A stretch of DNA of 64,000 nt from DATARR01 sp034666985 (GTDB lineage Bacteria > Acidobacteriota > Thermoanaerobaculia > Multivoradales > UBA5704), in assembly GCA_034666985.1 (NCBI GenBank), contig JAXDKS010000031.1, forward strand, positions 62,001-126,000, written 5' to 3'. Under the pieces are notes generated by a model, which saw only the letters and a list, made by a program, of their open reading frames with translations, searched no databases and was not told where the DNA came from. Both the position numbers and the translations under genes were made by a program. Shown one piece after another: positions 9,490 to 17,513 of this stretch. Each line of letters begins with the position of its first letter. Position 1 is the first letter of the stretch.

Positions 9490-10191
9490 TCAGAGCCTGA
9501 GGGCCGTGAAGTCCGGATACACCGCATGCGCCCCGGGCTCCGCCGGCCGGTTCCCGGGGCGCACCAGCAGGCCGGTGCGCAGGCCGGCGGCGGCGGCGGC
9601 GTCCAGCTCCTCGGTCACGTCGCTCAGGTAGAGGACCTCCCCGGCGGGCAGGCCGAAGGCCGCGGCGATGGCGGCGTAGGAGGCCGCCTCCCGCTTGGGG
9701 CCGATCGTGGTGTCGTGGAAGCCTTCGAAGAGGGGAGTGAGGTCGCCGAAATCCGAGTGGCCGAAGAGGAGCCGCTGGGCCCGCACGCTCCCCGAGGAGA
9801 AGACCCGCAGCCGGCGCCCCGCCGCGCGCCAGGCCGCGAGCGCCCCCGGCACGTCAGGATAGACGTGACCCCGCAGCGCGCCCGACCGGTAGCCCTCCTC
9901 CCAGATCACCCCCTGGAGGAGCTTGAGGCCCGTTGATTTGCGGTCCTCGGCCATCAGCCGCCGGGCATAGTCCGCGAGCGGCGCCTCTTCCTCCTGCTCT
10001 TCCTGCTCCTGGCGCAGGCGGGCCAGGGCCTCGGCCAGCTCCGGCTCGGGCTTGGGATCGGACCGCCGCCCGCAGTACTCGTCCAGGCGGGCGGCGGCGT
10101 AGGGGAAGAGGACGTCGTAGACGAAGGAGATCGAGGTCGTCGTGCCCTCGATGTCGGTCAGGACGGCTCTGATCTCCCCGGGCGCGGTCAC
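9490..10191 (-). CDS. mtnC: Enolase-phosphatase E1 (methionine salvage)
   Basis: HAD-superfamily bifunctional enolase/phosphatase that converts 2,3-diketo-5-methylthiopentyl-1-phosphate to the acireductone in the methionine salvage pathway. The N-terminus has the family signature DIEGTTTSISFV, in which the HAD nucleophile Asp lies in LTDIEGTT. Later motifs are VFSSGSVRAQ (HAD motif II Ser) and YLSDVTEELDAA (acidic motif). Length of 233 residues is normal. It lies 3 bases downstream of mtnD on the same strand, so the two steps that consume each other's product are co-transcribed. The mtnB gene is divergent just beyond mtnD. mtnA and a methylthioadenosine phosphorylase are not in this window. 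Confidence 0.93.
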   Translation of the reverse strand: MTAPGEIRAVLTDIEGTTTSISFVYDVLFPYAAARLDEYCGRRSDPKPEPELAEALARLRQEQEEQEEEAPLADYARRLMAEDRKSTGLKLLQGVIWEEGYRSGALRGHVYPDVPGALAAWRAAGRRLRVFSSGSVRAQRLLFGHSDFGDLTPLFEGFHDTTIGPKREAASYAAIAAAFGLPAGEVLYLSDVTEELDAAAAAGLRTGLLVRPGNRPAEPGAHAVYPDFTALRL

Positions 10192-10194
10192 TCC

Positions 10195-10758
10195 CTACAG
10201 CGTCCTGTGGGACGGGATGTAGGAGGGCCCGAAGCAGAGCGGCTGGAACTTGGAGTCCTCGCCCGACTCCGTGTAGTGGGGCGCCCAGCCCGACGTGTCC
10301 TGGAACAGGCGGATGGCCCGGATGGTCTTGTCCACACAGAGGTCGAACCAGTGGTGCGTGCCGCGGGGCACGCGGATCATGTCGCCCTTGACCATCTCGA
10401 GGCTGAACACCGGTCCCTCGTTGGGATGGATGTGGAACAGGCCGCGGCCGTGGACGATGAAGCGGACCTCGTCCTCGTCGTGCCAGTGCTCCTTGTTGAA
10501 CCGGTTGAGCATCGCCTCGAGCCCGGGGGTGTTCGGCCGCACGTTGATCACGTCCGCCGTCCTGTAGCCCCCCTCGTTCATGAGCTGCTGGATGGGCTCC
10601 CGGTAGGCGTCCAGGATCTCCTGGTCGCCCGCGTCCTCGGGCAGCGAATCCGTCCCTGTGAACTGGCCGTACCAGATGCCCACACCGGCGAGGAACCGGG
10701 AGATTTCCTGGGGGTCTTCCACCACCCGCCCTTCCTGGGGAAACGTCAGAGTTGCCAT
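10195..10758 (-). CDS. mtnD: Acireductone dioxygenase (methionine salvage)
   Basis: Cupin metalloenzyme that oxidises acireductone to the 2-oxo precursor of methionine plus formate (Fe form). The metal-binding cupin motif is visible as HWHDEDEVRF, with a further His in FHIHPNEGPVF. The downstream GTHHWFDL segment holds the distal ligand His. Length is 187 residues, typical of the family. The gene precedes mtnC by 3 bases and is divergent from mtnB across an 86-base spacer (10759-10844), so all three salvage genes probably share one control region. No SAM-responsive RNA could be recognised in that short spacer. Confidence 0.94.
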   Translation of the reverse strand: MATLTFPQEGRVVEDPQEISRFLAGVGIWYGQFTGTDSLPEDAGDQEILDAYREPIQQLMNEGGYRTADVINVRPNTPGLEAMLNRFNKEHWHDEDEVRFIVHGRGLFHIHPNEGPVFSLEMVKGDMIRVPRGTHHWFDLCVDKTIRAIRLFQDTSGWAPHYTESGEDSKFQPLCFGPSYIPSHRTL

Positions 10759-10844
10759 ACGCGGACCTCCTCGCGCCCAAGGCGCGTCCTACTTCTCAGG
10801 TGTTCGAATCTACCAGAAAGGTGACATGTTAGAGTCCCCGCGCC

Positions 10845-11495
10845 ATGGCCGATCCTAGTGATCCCAACGATCCCAAGGATCCCCGCGACGTGCTGGCCGC
10901 CGTCGCGCGCCTCTTCTACGACCGCGGGTGGATGTGGGGCACGGCCGGGAACCTCTCGCTGCGCCTCGCCGACGGCACCTTCTGGATCACCGCCAGCGGC
11001 AAGGCCAAGGGGCAGCTCACGGCCGCGGACTTCCTGCTCGTCGCTCCCGGCGGCGAAGTGCTGGAGCGCGGCCGGACGGACGACCGCCCGTCGGCCGAGA
11101 CCAGCCTGCACGACGCCATCTACCGGCTGTTCCCCCAGGCCGGCGCCTGCTTCCACGTCCACACCATCCCCGGCAACGTGGCCGCCCGGCTGACCGCGCC
11201 GGCAGAGAGCGATGACCTCCGCCTGCCGCCGCTGGAGATGCTCAAGGGGCTGGGCGTCTGGGATCAGGACCCGGACGTCTCCCTCGCCGTCTTCCCCAAC
11301 CACCTCCACGTCCCCCGCATCGCCGAGGAGCTCACGGCCCGCTTCGTGGACGATCCGCCCCGCGTCCCCGGCTTCCTCATCCGCGACCACGGGCTCACCA
11401 CCTGGGGTCGGGACGCCGCCGCCGCCCTCAATCACGTCGAGCTCTTCGAGTACATCTTCGGCTATCTGGCCGCGGCCGGCAGCACCTTGAGGTAG
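10845..11495 (+). CDS. mtnB: Methylthioribulose-1-phosphate dehydratase (methionine salvage)
   Basis: Class II aldolase-fold zinc dehydratase that converts methylthioribulose-1-phosphate to the diketo compound used by MtnC. Seen motifs are GTAGNLSLRL, WITASGKAKG, and the zinc-binding CFHVHTIPGN near residue 105, with a later His in RDHGLTTWG. The protein is 216 residues, close to the family length. The start ATG has no clear Shine-Dalgarno; a TAGAGT hexamer lies about 10 bases upstream, so the leader may be very short. The 3' end overlaps the tail of the convergent glycosyltransferase by 34 bases. Divergence from mtnDC supports the assignment over fuculose aldolases of the same fold. Confidence 0.9.
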   Translation: MADPSDPNDPKDPRDVLAAVARLFYDRGWMWGTAGNLSLRLADGTFWITASGKAKGQLTAADFLLVAPGGEVLERGRTDDRPSAETSLHDAIYRLFPQAGACFHVHTIPGNVAARLTAPAESDDLRLPPLEMLKGLGVWDQDPDVSLAVFPNHLHVPRIAEELTARFVDDPPRVPGFLIRDHGLTTWGRDAAAALNHVELFEYIFGYLAAAGSTLR

Positions 11496-13048
11496 ACCGG
11501 CTGGTCGCGGTCCAGGAAGGGCTGATCCGGGAGGTTGGTGCCCGTGGCCTGGAAGTTGCGGTCCGCGCCCGCTCCCCAGAGCTCCAGGGCAAGGAGGACC
11601 AGGGCCACGCCGCCCAGGACCTGGAGGAGCCGGCGGGGCGTGTCGACCGGGACGAAGGTGAAGCCGGAGACGAGACCGCGCAGCCGCTCACCGATCCAGA
11701 CCAGGGCCGTGGCCGTGAGCGTCAGCCAGAAGGGGAGGAGCAGCAGCCCCTGGCGGACGTAGCCGAAGAAGAGCCCGGTGGTGATCATCCCCGCCGCGGT
11801 GAGCAGGAGGACGAGCACCGCCCAGCGCCGCGGGCCGCCCGGCGTCGACAGGCAGCAGATCAGCCCCAGGACCGCAAAGGGTAGCCCGAAGCCCCAGCCG
11901 GCGTCCGATGCCGGGGTGAAGACGTCGACGGGCAGACGCACCCCGTCGAGCCCCCCGGGCCAGTCCCACTGGGTCCAGCCGAGCTTCCAGGCGGTGAAGA
12001 AGAGCCGCCATTTCCTCAGGACGAGGCGGGCGAATCCTCCCGGGTCCTGCCGTATCCAGCTCCAGGCCATGCGGTCGCCGTGGAGGATGAATTCCAGATG
12101 CTGCGGATCGGCGAGATCGAGCACCGCCTTCTGGGATCGCGAAGAGAGGAAGGCCCGGGAGAAGGTGCCATCCGCCTGTGGATTGTTGGCCAGGGCCAGG
12201 TTCAGAGGACCGTAGATCGTCAGCGGCACGAAGGTAGGGAGGGGCTCCGCGAGCTGCCCGGCCAGCCGCTCATCGATCGCCGAGAGACGCACGGCGTTGC
12301 GGACCGTCCACGGCGCCACGGCGAGGACCCACCCCAGGGCCACCAGCGCCAATTTCCTCCTGGGGCCGAACAGTCCGACGCTCAGGACGAGGACCGCCAC
12401 CAGAACCCCCTCGGCCCGAGTGAGCGCCAGCCATCCCAGGATCAACCCCAGCCCCAGCGCCGTCTTCCAACCTCCTGGGACCGCATCCGGCGCAGCGAGG
12501 GGATGAGCCATGCGCCGCGTCCACACCAGCAACGCCAGCATCAGCAGCGTCAGGTAGGTTCCCTCGGTGACCGGAGCCACGCCGATCATGTAGAGCCCGA
12601 AGCTCCAGGCGCAGAGGAGCGCGGCGGCGAGGACCGCCGCGCGTCCGAGGTAGGGCCGCGCCAGGAGGTAGATCAGGCCGACCGGCAGGCTGCCGATCAG
12701 GGCGATGACGACCTTCACAGCCACGTAGGGGACGCGCTCGGCTCCCGGGCCCGCACCCACCAGCGCATGGATGGCGGCGAGCAACCAGGCGAAGACAGGA
12801 GGGTGGAAGGGGATGCCGTTGTCGTAGAGACGGCCGTTGAGGAGGGCTCGGGCGTAGTCGAAGTACGTCTCCGAGTCCCCCTCGTAGAACAGGGTGTAGG
12901 GCCACGTCCAGTCGCGGTTCGAGCGCAGGAAGGCCAGCCGGTGCGCCCAGGCGAGCAGGGTGAGCCCCAGGGCCCAGAGAAGGTCTCTCCGGCCCTGAGG
13001 TTTACCGCTGGTTCGGCTCTCCTGACGTCGCCGTCTGGCTCTGCTCAC
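11462..13048 (-). CDS. GT-C glycosyltransferase (ArnT/PMT-like integral membrane protein)
   Basis: Polytopic membrane protein of about 528 residues resembling the dolichyl-phosphate-mannose/ArnT class (GT39/GT83-like), which transfer sugar from a polyprenyl-phosphate donor on the outer face of the membrane. After a basic head (SRARRRRQ) there is a first membrane segment, then an extracytoplasmic loop with the family-type acidic motif YEGDSETYFDYA and HPPVFAWLLAA. Many hydrophobic segments follow and a soluble tail (about residues 450-528). The chosen start is the GTG at 13048, which overlaps the TGA of the upstream protease (GTGA). An in-frame extension upstream lies entirely inside the protease gene and looks non-coding. 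Acceptor is unknown; coupling to a secreted protease hints at surface or exported-protein glycosylation. Confidence 0.82.
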   Translation of the reverse strand: MSRARRRRQESRTSGKPQGRRDLLWALGLTLLAWAHRLAFLRSNRDWTWPYTLFYEGDSETYFDYARALLNGRLYDNGIPFHPPVFAWLLAAIHALVGAGPGAERVPYVAVKVVIALIGSLPVGLIYLLARPYLGRAAVLAAALLCAWSFGLYMIGVAPVTEGTYLTLLMLALLVWTRRMAHPLAAPDAVPGGWKTALGLGLILGWLALTRAEGVLVAVLVLSVGLFGPRRKLALVALGWVLAVAPWTVRNAVRLSAIDERLAGQLAEPLPTFVPLTIYGPLNLALANNPQADGTFSRAFLSSRSQKAVLDLADPQHLEFILHGDRMAWSWIRQDPGGFARLVLRKWRLFFTAWKLGWTQWDWPGGLDGVRLPVDVFTPASDAGWGFGLPFAVLGLICCLSTPGGPRRWAVLVLLLTAAGMITTGLFFGYVRQGLLLLPFWLTLTATALVWIGERLRGLVSGFTFVPVDTPRRLLQVLGGVALVLLALELWGAGADRNFQATGTNLPDQPFLDRDQPVYLKVLPAAAR

Positions 13049-15138
13049 TGCGTGCAGGCGGGACGCGCGCCGCAGGCGATGCCGTGGGCGGTGAAGGCGT
13101 CCCAGATGCGGCAGCCGTTGGGGGTGCCGTTCGCCAGGTTGCCGTCGTCGTCGTCCGCCGCCAGGAAGACCGTGTACCAGTTGGCGGAGCCGCAGCCGTT
13201 GACCGTGGCGGCCGGGTTGCACTTGCCACCCGAGGCGACCTGGTAGGCGCTCTTGCTGGGCGTCAGGCTCTTGTACCAGATGGCATCCATCTTGGCCCAG
13301 CCCGTGGTCGTTCCCCAGTGGGCGACGAGTTGCTGGGCCAGGTCCCAGTTGGCGGAGCTGGCGATGTAGCTCTCGCAGTGCCCCTCATAGCCCATCGGAC
13401 CCTGGTAGGGCGAGATGAAATTGACGGTGTAGGGGCAGGCGAGACGGTCGCAGTTGATGCCCGTGTCGGAGGTCACCGTGCTGGGCTTGGCGATGGTGCG
13501 CAGGCCGCCGGTGGCGAAGTCGGCCATGTCGCGCACGCCCGTGCAGAGGGTGCAGTTGGTGCAGACGATGCCGGGCCGGAAGTTCTGGCCGATGCACGAG
13601 TCCTTGGTCTCGAGGAAGGCGAAGGTGTCGCCCACGGCCTCGCCGGTGCCCTTGTCGGAGGCCGCGCCGCCCGAGTTGGCATCCATGCCGTGGCCCCACT
13701 CGTGGAGGAAGACGGCCGACAGCTCGCCCGTGTTGGAGCAGCCGCCGCCCGAACGGTAGAAGTTCACCGTGCTGCCATTCCAGAAGGCGTTGCAGGTGCT
13801 GTTGACGTTCATGTTGGCGGTCAGCGTGCCGTTGAGCCAGGTGTTGGTGGGCAGGAAGGTCGCCGCCTTGCGGTTGATGTTGGTCAGGTGGTAGTAGCCG
13901 GTGCGGGTGGCGTGGGTGTTGCCCGCGCCGCCGGAGCCCGGGGTGGTGCAGTCCGTGCCGCCGCTGGTGCCGAAGGCGATGTTGCCCGTCACGCTGTCGG
14001 CCTTGGAGATGGCGCCGCAGGTGTCCGCCATCTTGATGTACTTGCCGTTGAGCGTCACCGTCGCCGTGCCGCCGCTGTAATCGTAAGTTCCGTTCACGTC
14101 GGCCACCTTGGCGGTGCCGTTGGTGACGTTGACGAAGGGCAGGCCCTGGACCTGCTCCGGATCGGTGTTGGACTTGGGGTAGATGCCGCCCGTCACCTGG
14201 GCGCTGACGTAATAGTTGAGGTCGACGAGCGAGACCAGCTTGCCCGTCCGGGCGTCCACTTTCGCCTGCCAGGTCGTGGCGTCGTTGGCGCGGCGGAATT
14301 CCACTTCCCAGACCAGCCGGTGGTCGTAGCCGCGGCCGGGAGCTCCGGCGTACTTCTCTGCCGGGCGCTCGCCCCGGGTCAAGGTGGGGATGATTTTCAG
14401 CGTGCCCGGATTCGGGATCTCCCGCAACTCGTCCGCCCGGAACCCCAGGGCCTGGACGGCCGCCGCGAGCGCCGCCACCCGGTCGATCCTGGGAGTGGGG
14501 GAGACGCGCACCTCGGCCACCCGCTCGGTGCCGAATTGGACGATGTTGCCGTTGTTGATCCGGAAGAAGACCTTGGCGCCTTCGACCGGCACGCCGCGGT
14601 GGAACTGCTGGAGCTCCACGAACCAGAGCTGCCTGTCGTCCCCCACGTTGACCGTGCTCTTGGGATCGAGCCGCAGGTCGAACTGCCCGACGTTCAGCAG
14701 CTCCGGGAACTGTGCCATGAAGCCGCGCAGCTTCGCCTCGACGTCCGCCACACCCGGGCCGCCCTCATGGCCCAGCTTGAGGTCCGCTAGGGCGAGCTTG
14801 TTGCCGCGGCCGGGCAGCAGCGGGATGCCGGCGCCCTGGATCAGGTTCGGCCGGTTGTTGCGCTCGTCCCAGCGCACCTCCCAGTCCGCGGACTGGAAGG
14901 CGAAGAAGCGCTGGAGCGCCGGGTTCTCCATGGCTTTGCTGGAGCCCTGCGGGTGGATCGCCAGCGACGGCTGGACCTCCAAGTCGGGCGCCCGGAAGCC
15001 CCCGAAGATGGCTGCGAGCTTGGCATCCTGGTCCCGGTTGCTGTCCTGGGGCGGGATCAGGGCGGACGCCAGCGACGGCACGAGCAGCGCCGCAAGCAGG
15101 ATCGACAGCACGGCCTGAGCAACGGAAAGTCTCTTCAT
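13045..15138 (-). CDS. Secreted gluzincin metalloprotease (M36 fungalysin / M4-like)
   Basis: Zinc endopeptidase precursor of about 697 residues. A signal peptide (MKRLSVAQAVLSILLAALL, cleavage after ASA) is followed by a propeptide with an FTP-type inhibitory segment (HRGVPVEGAKVFFRIN). The catalytic domain has the zinc motif HEWGH near residue 462 and the third ligand Glu in GEAVGD about 20 residues later. Several Cys residues near CIGQNFRPGIVCTNCTLC suggest disulfides. The ATG at 15138 was chosen over an in-frame TTG at 15159 because AGGAGG lies between them and the signal peptide begins at the ATG. The M36 label is favoured over M4 from overall layout only. The stop codon overlaps the GTG of the glycosyltransferase. 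Confidence 0.88.
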   Translation of the reverse strand: MKRLSVAQAVLSILLAALLVPSLASALIPPQDSNRDQDAKLAAIFGGFRAPDLEVQPSLAIHPQGSSKAMENPALQRFFAFQSADWEVRWDERNNRPNLIQGAGIPLLPGRGNKLALADLKLGHEGGPGVADVEAKLRGFMAQFPELLNVGQFDLRLDPKSTVNVGDDRQLWFVELQQFHRGVPVEGAKVFFRINNGNIVQFGTERVAEVRVSPTPRIDRVAALAAAVQALGFRADELREIPNPGTLKIIPTLTRGERPAEKYAGAPGRGYDHRLVWEVEFRRANDATTWQAKVDARTGKLVSLVDLNYYVSAQVTGGIYPKSNTDPEQVQGLPFVNVTNGTAKVADVNGTYDYSGGTATVTLNGKYIKMADTCGAISKADSVTGNIAFGTSGGTDCTTPGSGGAGNTHATRTGYYHLTNINRKAATFLPTNTWLNGTLTANMNVNSTCNAFWNGSTVNFYRSGGGCSNTGELSAVFLHEWGHGMDANSGGAASDKGTGEAVGDTFAFLETKDSCIGQNFRPGIVCTNCTLCTGVRDMADFATGGLRTIAKPSTVTSDTGINCDRLACPYTVNFISPYQGPMGYEGHCESYIASSANWDLAQQLVAHWGTTTGWAKMDAIWYKSLTPSKSAYQVASGGKCNPAATVNGCGSANWYTVFLAADDDDGNLANGTPNGCRIWDAFTAHGIACGARPACTQ

Positions 15139-15140
15139 GA

Positions 15141-15163
15141 TCTCTTGTCCTCCTGACAAGAGA
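15141..15163 (-). promoter_or_regulatory. Perfect hairpin presenting the Shine-Dalgarno of the protease gene
   Basis: On the minus strand, nine bases (TCTCTTGTC) pair perfectly with GACAAGAGA, leaving a five-base loop AGGAG that is the core of the ribosome binding site. The hairpin ends two bases before the ATG at 15138. The arms are 15155-15163 and 15141-15149 and the loop is 15150-15154. Such geometry could expose the binding site in a loop or sequester the start, giving translational control. The structure is seen directly; the effect is inferred. Confidence 0.6.
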
Positions 15164-15200
15164 GGTGCGCGGACAGCCGAAAGTTGCGCCTTTCGACCGC

Positions 15201-15536
15201 TCAGTAGACGCAGGCGTCGAGAATGCTCAGCACTTCGTTCAGCACGGGAATGGAGATCTTCTCGATGTGCCGGGCTCCCCGAGACCGGAAGTCGATCGCC
15301 TTGACCTGCTCCACCATGACGAATCCGGTGACCGAGCTCTCTTCCGGCAGGGCGACGTGGAAGGGGATGTTTCTCTGGGTGTTGGTGATCGGGCAGACGA
15401 TGGCCAAGCCGGTCTGTTGATTGAAAAGATCGTTGCTGATCACCAGCGCCGGCCGCCGGCCCCTCTGCTCATGGCCTGACTGGGGATCGAACGTCACTGC
15501 TATCAGATCCCCTTTGGAGGGGGTATAGGCAGCCAT
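15201..15536 (-). CDS. mazF: MazF-type mRNA interferase toxin
   Basis: MazF/PemK-fold endoribonuclease toxin of 111 residues. Family features are the N-terminal GDLIAVTFDPQSGHEQRGRRPALVIS, split here as GDLIAVTFDP and GHEQRGRRPALVIS, then CPITN and a C-terminal VEQVKAIDFRSR. The start ATG at 15536 lies 4 bases after the mazE stop, the usual antitoxin-then-toxin order, implying a single transcript and coupled translation. An upstream in-frame extension overlaps mazE and was discarded. Cleavage specificity cannot be read from sequence. No mobile element borders are visible nearby. Confidence 0.93.
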   Translation of the reverse strand: MAAYTPSKGDLIAVTFDPQSGHEQRGRRPALVISNDLFNQQTGLAIVCPITNTQRNIPFHVALPEESSVTGFVMVEQVKAIDFRSRGARHIEKISIPVLNEVLSILDACVY

Positions 15537-15540
15537 GCGC

Positions 15541-15789
15541 CTACCAGACCTCACGGCCCACCGGAGGGCCCCAATCCTCTTCGAAGGGCTCGTAGTCCTC
15601 AGGCATCCGAGCGACGAGGTCCTCAAGTCGATACTTGCCGTGGATACGCTCGGAGGGTACGACGATGATCCGTCCTTCCTGGACGGTCACGTCCACCTCG
15701 TCGCCGATAGCGATGTTGGCCTCTTGCATGAGTCTCAAGGGAAACCGGATTCCCTGGCTGTTGCCCCACTTCTGCACCTTGGTCTGCAT
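15541..15789 (-). CDS. mazE: MazE-type antitoxin (AbrB/SpoVT fold)
   Basis: Antitoxin of 82 residues with the swapped-hairpin AbrB DNA-binding fold at the N-terminus (QKWGNSQGIRFPLRLM, then GDEVDVTV and GRIIVVPS) and an acidic C-terminal tail (MPEDYEPFEEDW) that in this family wraps around the toxin. The gene precedes mazF by 4 bases. MazE with MazF normally represses its own promoter, expected here between 15790 and 15892, where no dyad stood out. The Shine-Dalgarno GGAGGTG lies just upstream of the ATG. Confidence 0.93.
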   Translation of the reverse strand: MQTKVQKWGNSQGIRFPLRLMQEANIAIGDEVDVTVQEGRIIVVPSERIHGKYRLEDLVARMPEDYEPFEEDWGPPVGREVW

Positions 15790-15892
15790 GATTCACCTCC
15801 TCGAAGCCGCTTGGCTCTCGCGTCGCCGCAAACCTTCTCCGACGCTCCGGGCCAGTTTATACATGGCTAGCCCTATCGAGCAAGCGCCTTCG

Positions 15893-16696
15893 CTACTCGA
15901 CCATCACCCCGGTCAGGTCCTCCGCGGGCTCGGGATCCTTGATCCCCAGGCTCTCCAGCGTCTCGACCAGCACCGTGGCTACCACCAGGTTGCGGAACCA
16001 CTTCTTGTCGGAGGGCACGATGTACCAGGGCGCCCACTTCTGACTGGTGCGGGAGAGGAGGTCCTCGTAGGCCTCCATGTACTCGTCCCAGTGGCCACGG
16101 TCGATCAGGTCGCCTTTGCGGAACTTCCACCGCTTGGCGGGGTCGTCGAGACGCTCCTGGAGGCGCTCTTTCTGCTCGTCCTTTGAGATGTGGAGGAAGA
16201 ATTTGAGGATGGTGGTGCCGGTTTCGGCGAGCAGGCGCTCGAAGTCGTTGATCTGGTCGTAGTGGCGGCGCCAGACCTCGGGCGGCTCGATCCCGAGCAC
16301 GCGCACGGGGAGCACCTCCTCGTAGTGGCTGCGGTTGAAGATCACCATCTCCCCCTTGCCGGGCACCTTGGAGTGGACCCGCCACAGGAAATCATGCTCC
16401 AACTCCTCGACGGTGGGGGCCTTGAAGCCCACCGCCCGCACGCCCATGGGGTTGACCCCCTGGAAGACGTGGCGGATGGTGCCGTCCTTGCCGCTGGTGT
16501 CCGTTCCCTGGAGGACGATGAGCACCTTGTGCTTGTGCTCGGCCCACAGCGCCTCCTGGATCTTGTCCAGCCGCTGGTTGAGCGGCAGGAACTGCTTCTC
16601 CGCCTCCTTCTTGCCGCCCTTGAAACCCTTCGTCGACCCTGGATCGTACTTCTCGAGATTGACCTTGGTGCCCGGCTCCACCCGGTATCTCTTCAT
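15893..16696 (-). CDS. ppk2: Polyphosphate kinase 2 family protein
   Basis: PPK2-family P-loop kinase of 267 residues, which transfers phosphate between polyphosphate and nucleoside mono- or diphosphates. Visible motifs are Walker A in QGTDTSGKDG (near residue 63), the lid and substrate segment NPMGVRAVGFKAP, and the Walker-B-like MVIFNRSHYEEVLPVRV. The YIVPSDKKWFRN segment near the C-terminus is also typical. Whether it acts on AMP, ADP or both (class I-III) was not resolved. A strong GGAGAGGAG ribosome site precedes the ATG. It is divergent from trxC; the 86-base spacer holds both promoters. Confidence 0.92.
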   Translation of the reverse strand: MKRYRVEPGTKVNLEKYDPGSTKGFKGGKKEAEKQFLPLNQRLDKIQEALWAEHKHKVLIVLQGTDTSGKDGTIRHVFQGVNPMGVRAVGFKAPTVEELEHDFLWRVHSKVPGKGEMVIFNRSHYEEVLPVRVLGIEPPEVWRRHYDQINDFERLLAETGTTILKFFLHISKDEQKERLQERLDDPAKRWKFRKGDLIDRGHWDEYMEAYEDLLSRTSQKWAPWYIVPSDKKWFRNLVVATVLVETLESLGIKDPEPAEDLTGVMVE

Positions 16697-16782
16697 GATT
16701 TCTCTCCTCTCCGAACGAAAAAACCTACCACGGAATCCGGCGGCCCGGCCTTTTTGTTCTGTCTGGAGGAGGAGGGAATCCC

Positions 16783-17235
16783 ATGCCTGAAGGAATCATC
16801 CACGCCTGCCCCAACTGCGGGAAGAAGAACCGCGTGCTGTACTCCCGCCTGGACAAGGAGGCTCGCTGCGGCGCCTGCGGCACGGTGCTGCCGCCGCCGT
16901 CCGAGCCCCTCGCCGTGGACCGCGCCGACGAATTCTCGACGCTGCTGCGCGAGTCGAGCCTGCCCGTGCTCGTGGACTTCTGGGCCCCCTGGTGCGGGCC
17001 CTGCCGCGCGGTGGCGCCGGAGATCGCCAAGGTGGCGCAGCGCAACGCCGGCCACCTGCTGGTGGTGAAGGTCAACACCGACGTCGATCCGGCCGTGGGG
17101 GCGGCGCACCGCATCCAGTCCATCCCCACCATGGCCCTCTTCCAGGGCGGCCGGGAGATGGCCCGGGAGATGGGCGCCCGCCCGGCCGCGGCCATCGAGA
17201 GCTTCGTCCGCCAGGCCGCCGGCGTGGCGGTGTGA
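16783..17235 (+). CDS. trxC: Thioredoxin 2 (zinc-ribbon thioredoxin)
   Basis: Cytoplasmic disulfide reductase of 150 residues. The N-terminal zinc ribbon is visible as CPNCGKKN and CGACGTVLP (two CxxC pairs in the first 35 residues), and the thioredoxin domain has the active site FWAPWCGPCRAVAPE near residue 70 and the cis-Pro in IQSIPTMALF. This layout is that of TrxC rather than TrxA. The ATG follows GGAGGAGGGAA. The gene stands alone, followed by a composite inverted repeat. Confidence 0.93.
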   Translation: MPEGIIHACPNCGKKNRVLYSRLDKEARCGACGTVLPPPSEPLAVDRADEFSTLLRESSLPVLVDFWAPWCGPCRAVAPEIAKVAQRNAGHLLVVKVNTDVDPAVGAAHRIQSIPTMALFQGGREMAREMGARPAAAIESFVRQAAGVAV

Positions 17236-17280
17236 GGCGGAGAGTCTCCAGGACCGTCCAGGATGTTGAGGCGACATACG

Positions 17281-17468
17281 CTCCGAAACCTCACCCCCGG
17301 CCCCTCTCCCAGGGGAGAGGGGGGACTTGGCTGGGGCGGGAGAGCCTTGTAAGGTTCGCTGTGCGCACCATGAACGGTGACGGTGCGCACAGCGCACCCT
17401 ACGGCAAGACCATCCGCAGGAGTCACCCCTCTCCCCTGGGAGAGGGGCCGGGGGTGAGGTTTTCGGAG
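17281..17468. repeat. Composite inverted repeat: B arm, palindrome A, B' arm
   Basis: Outer arms 17281-17310 and about 17438-17468 are inverted copies of a roughly 30-base GC-rich element (CTCCGAAACCTCACCCCC and on), matching with one base indel. Each is joined to its own small hairpin (CTCTCCC…GGGAGAG). Between them at 17349-17404 sits one copy of the 54-base palindrome family (GTGCGCACC…GGTGCGCAC), with a degenerate left arm. The same outer arm recurs at 59386. The nesting suggests repeated insertion or a multi-part transcribed hairpin; no coding is present. Confidence 0.8.
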
Positions 17469-17513
17469 GGCACCCGGCGACTTCGAGACCACCGCTGAGA
17501 GGGCGATTTCCTC

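Noticed and set aside
17349..17404. 54-bp palindromes as phage attachment sites
   Set aside because: Five scattered intergenic copies without integrase or tRNA context fit an interspersed repeat, not att sites.
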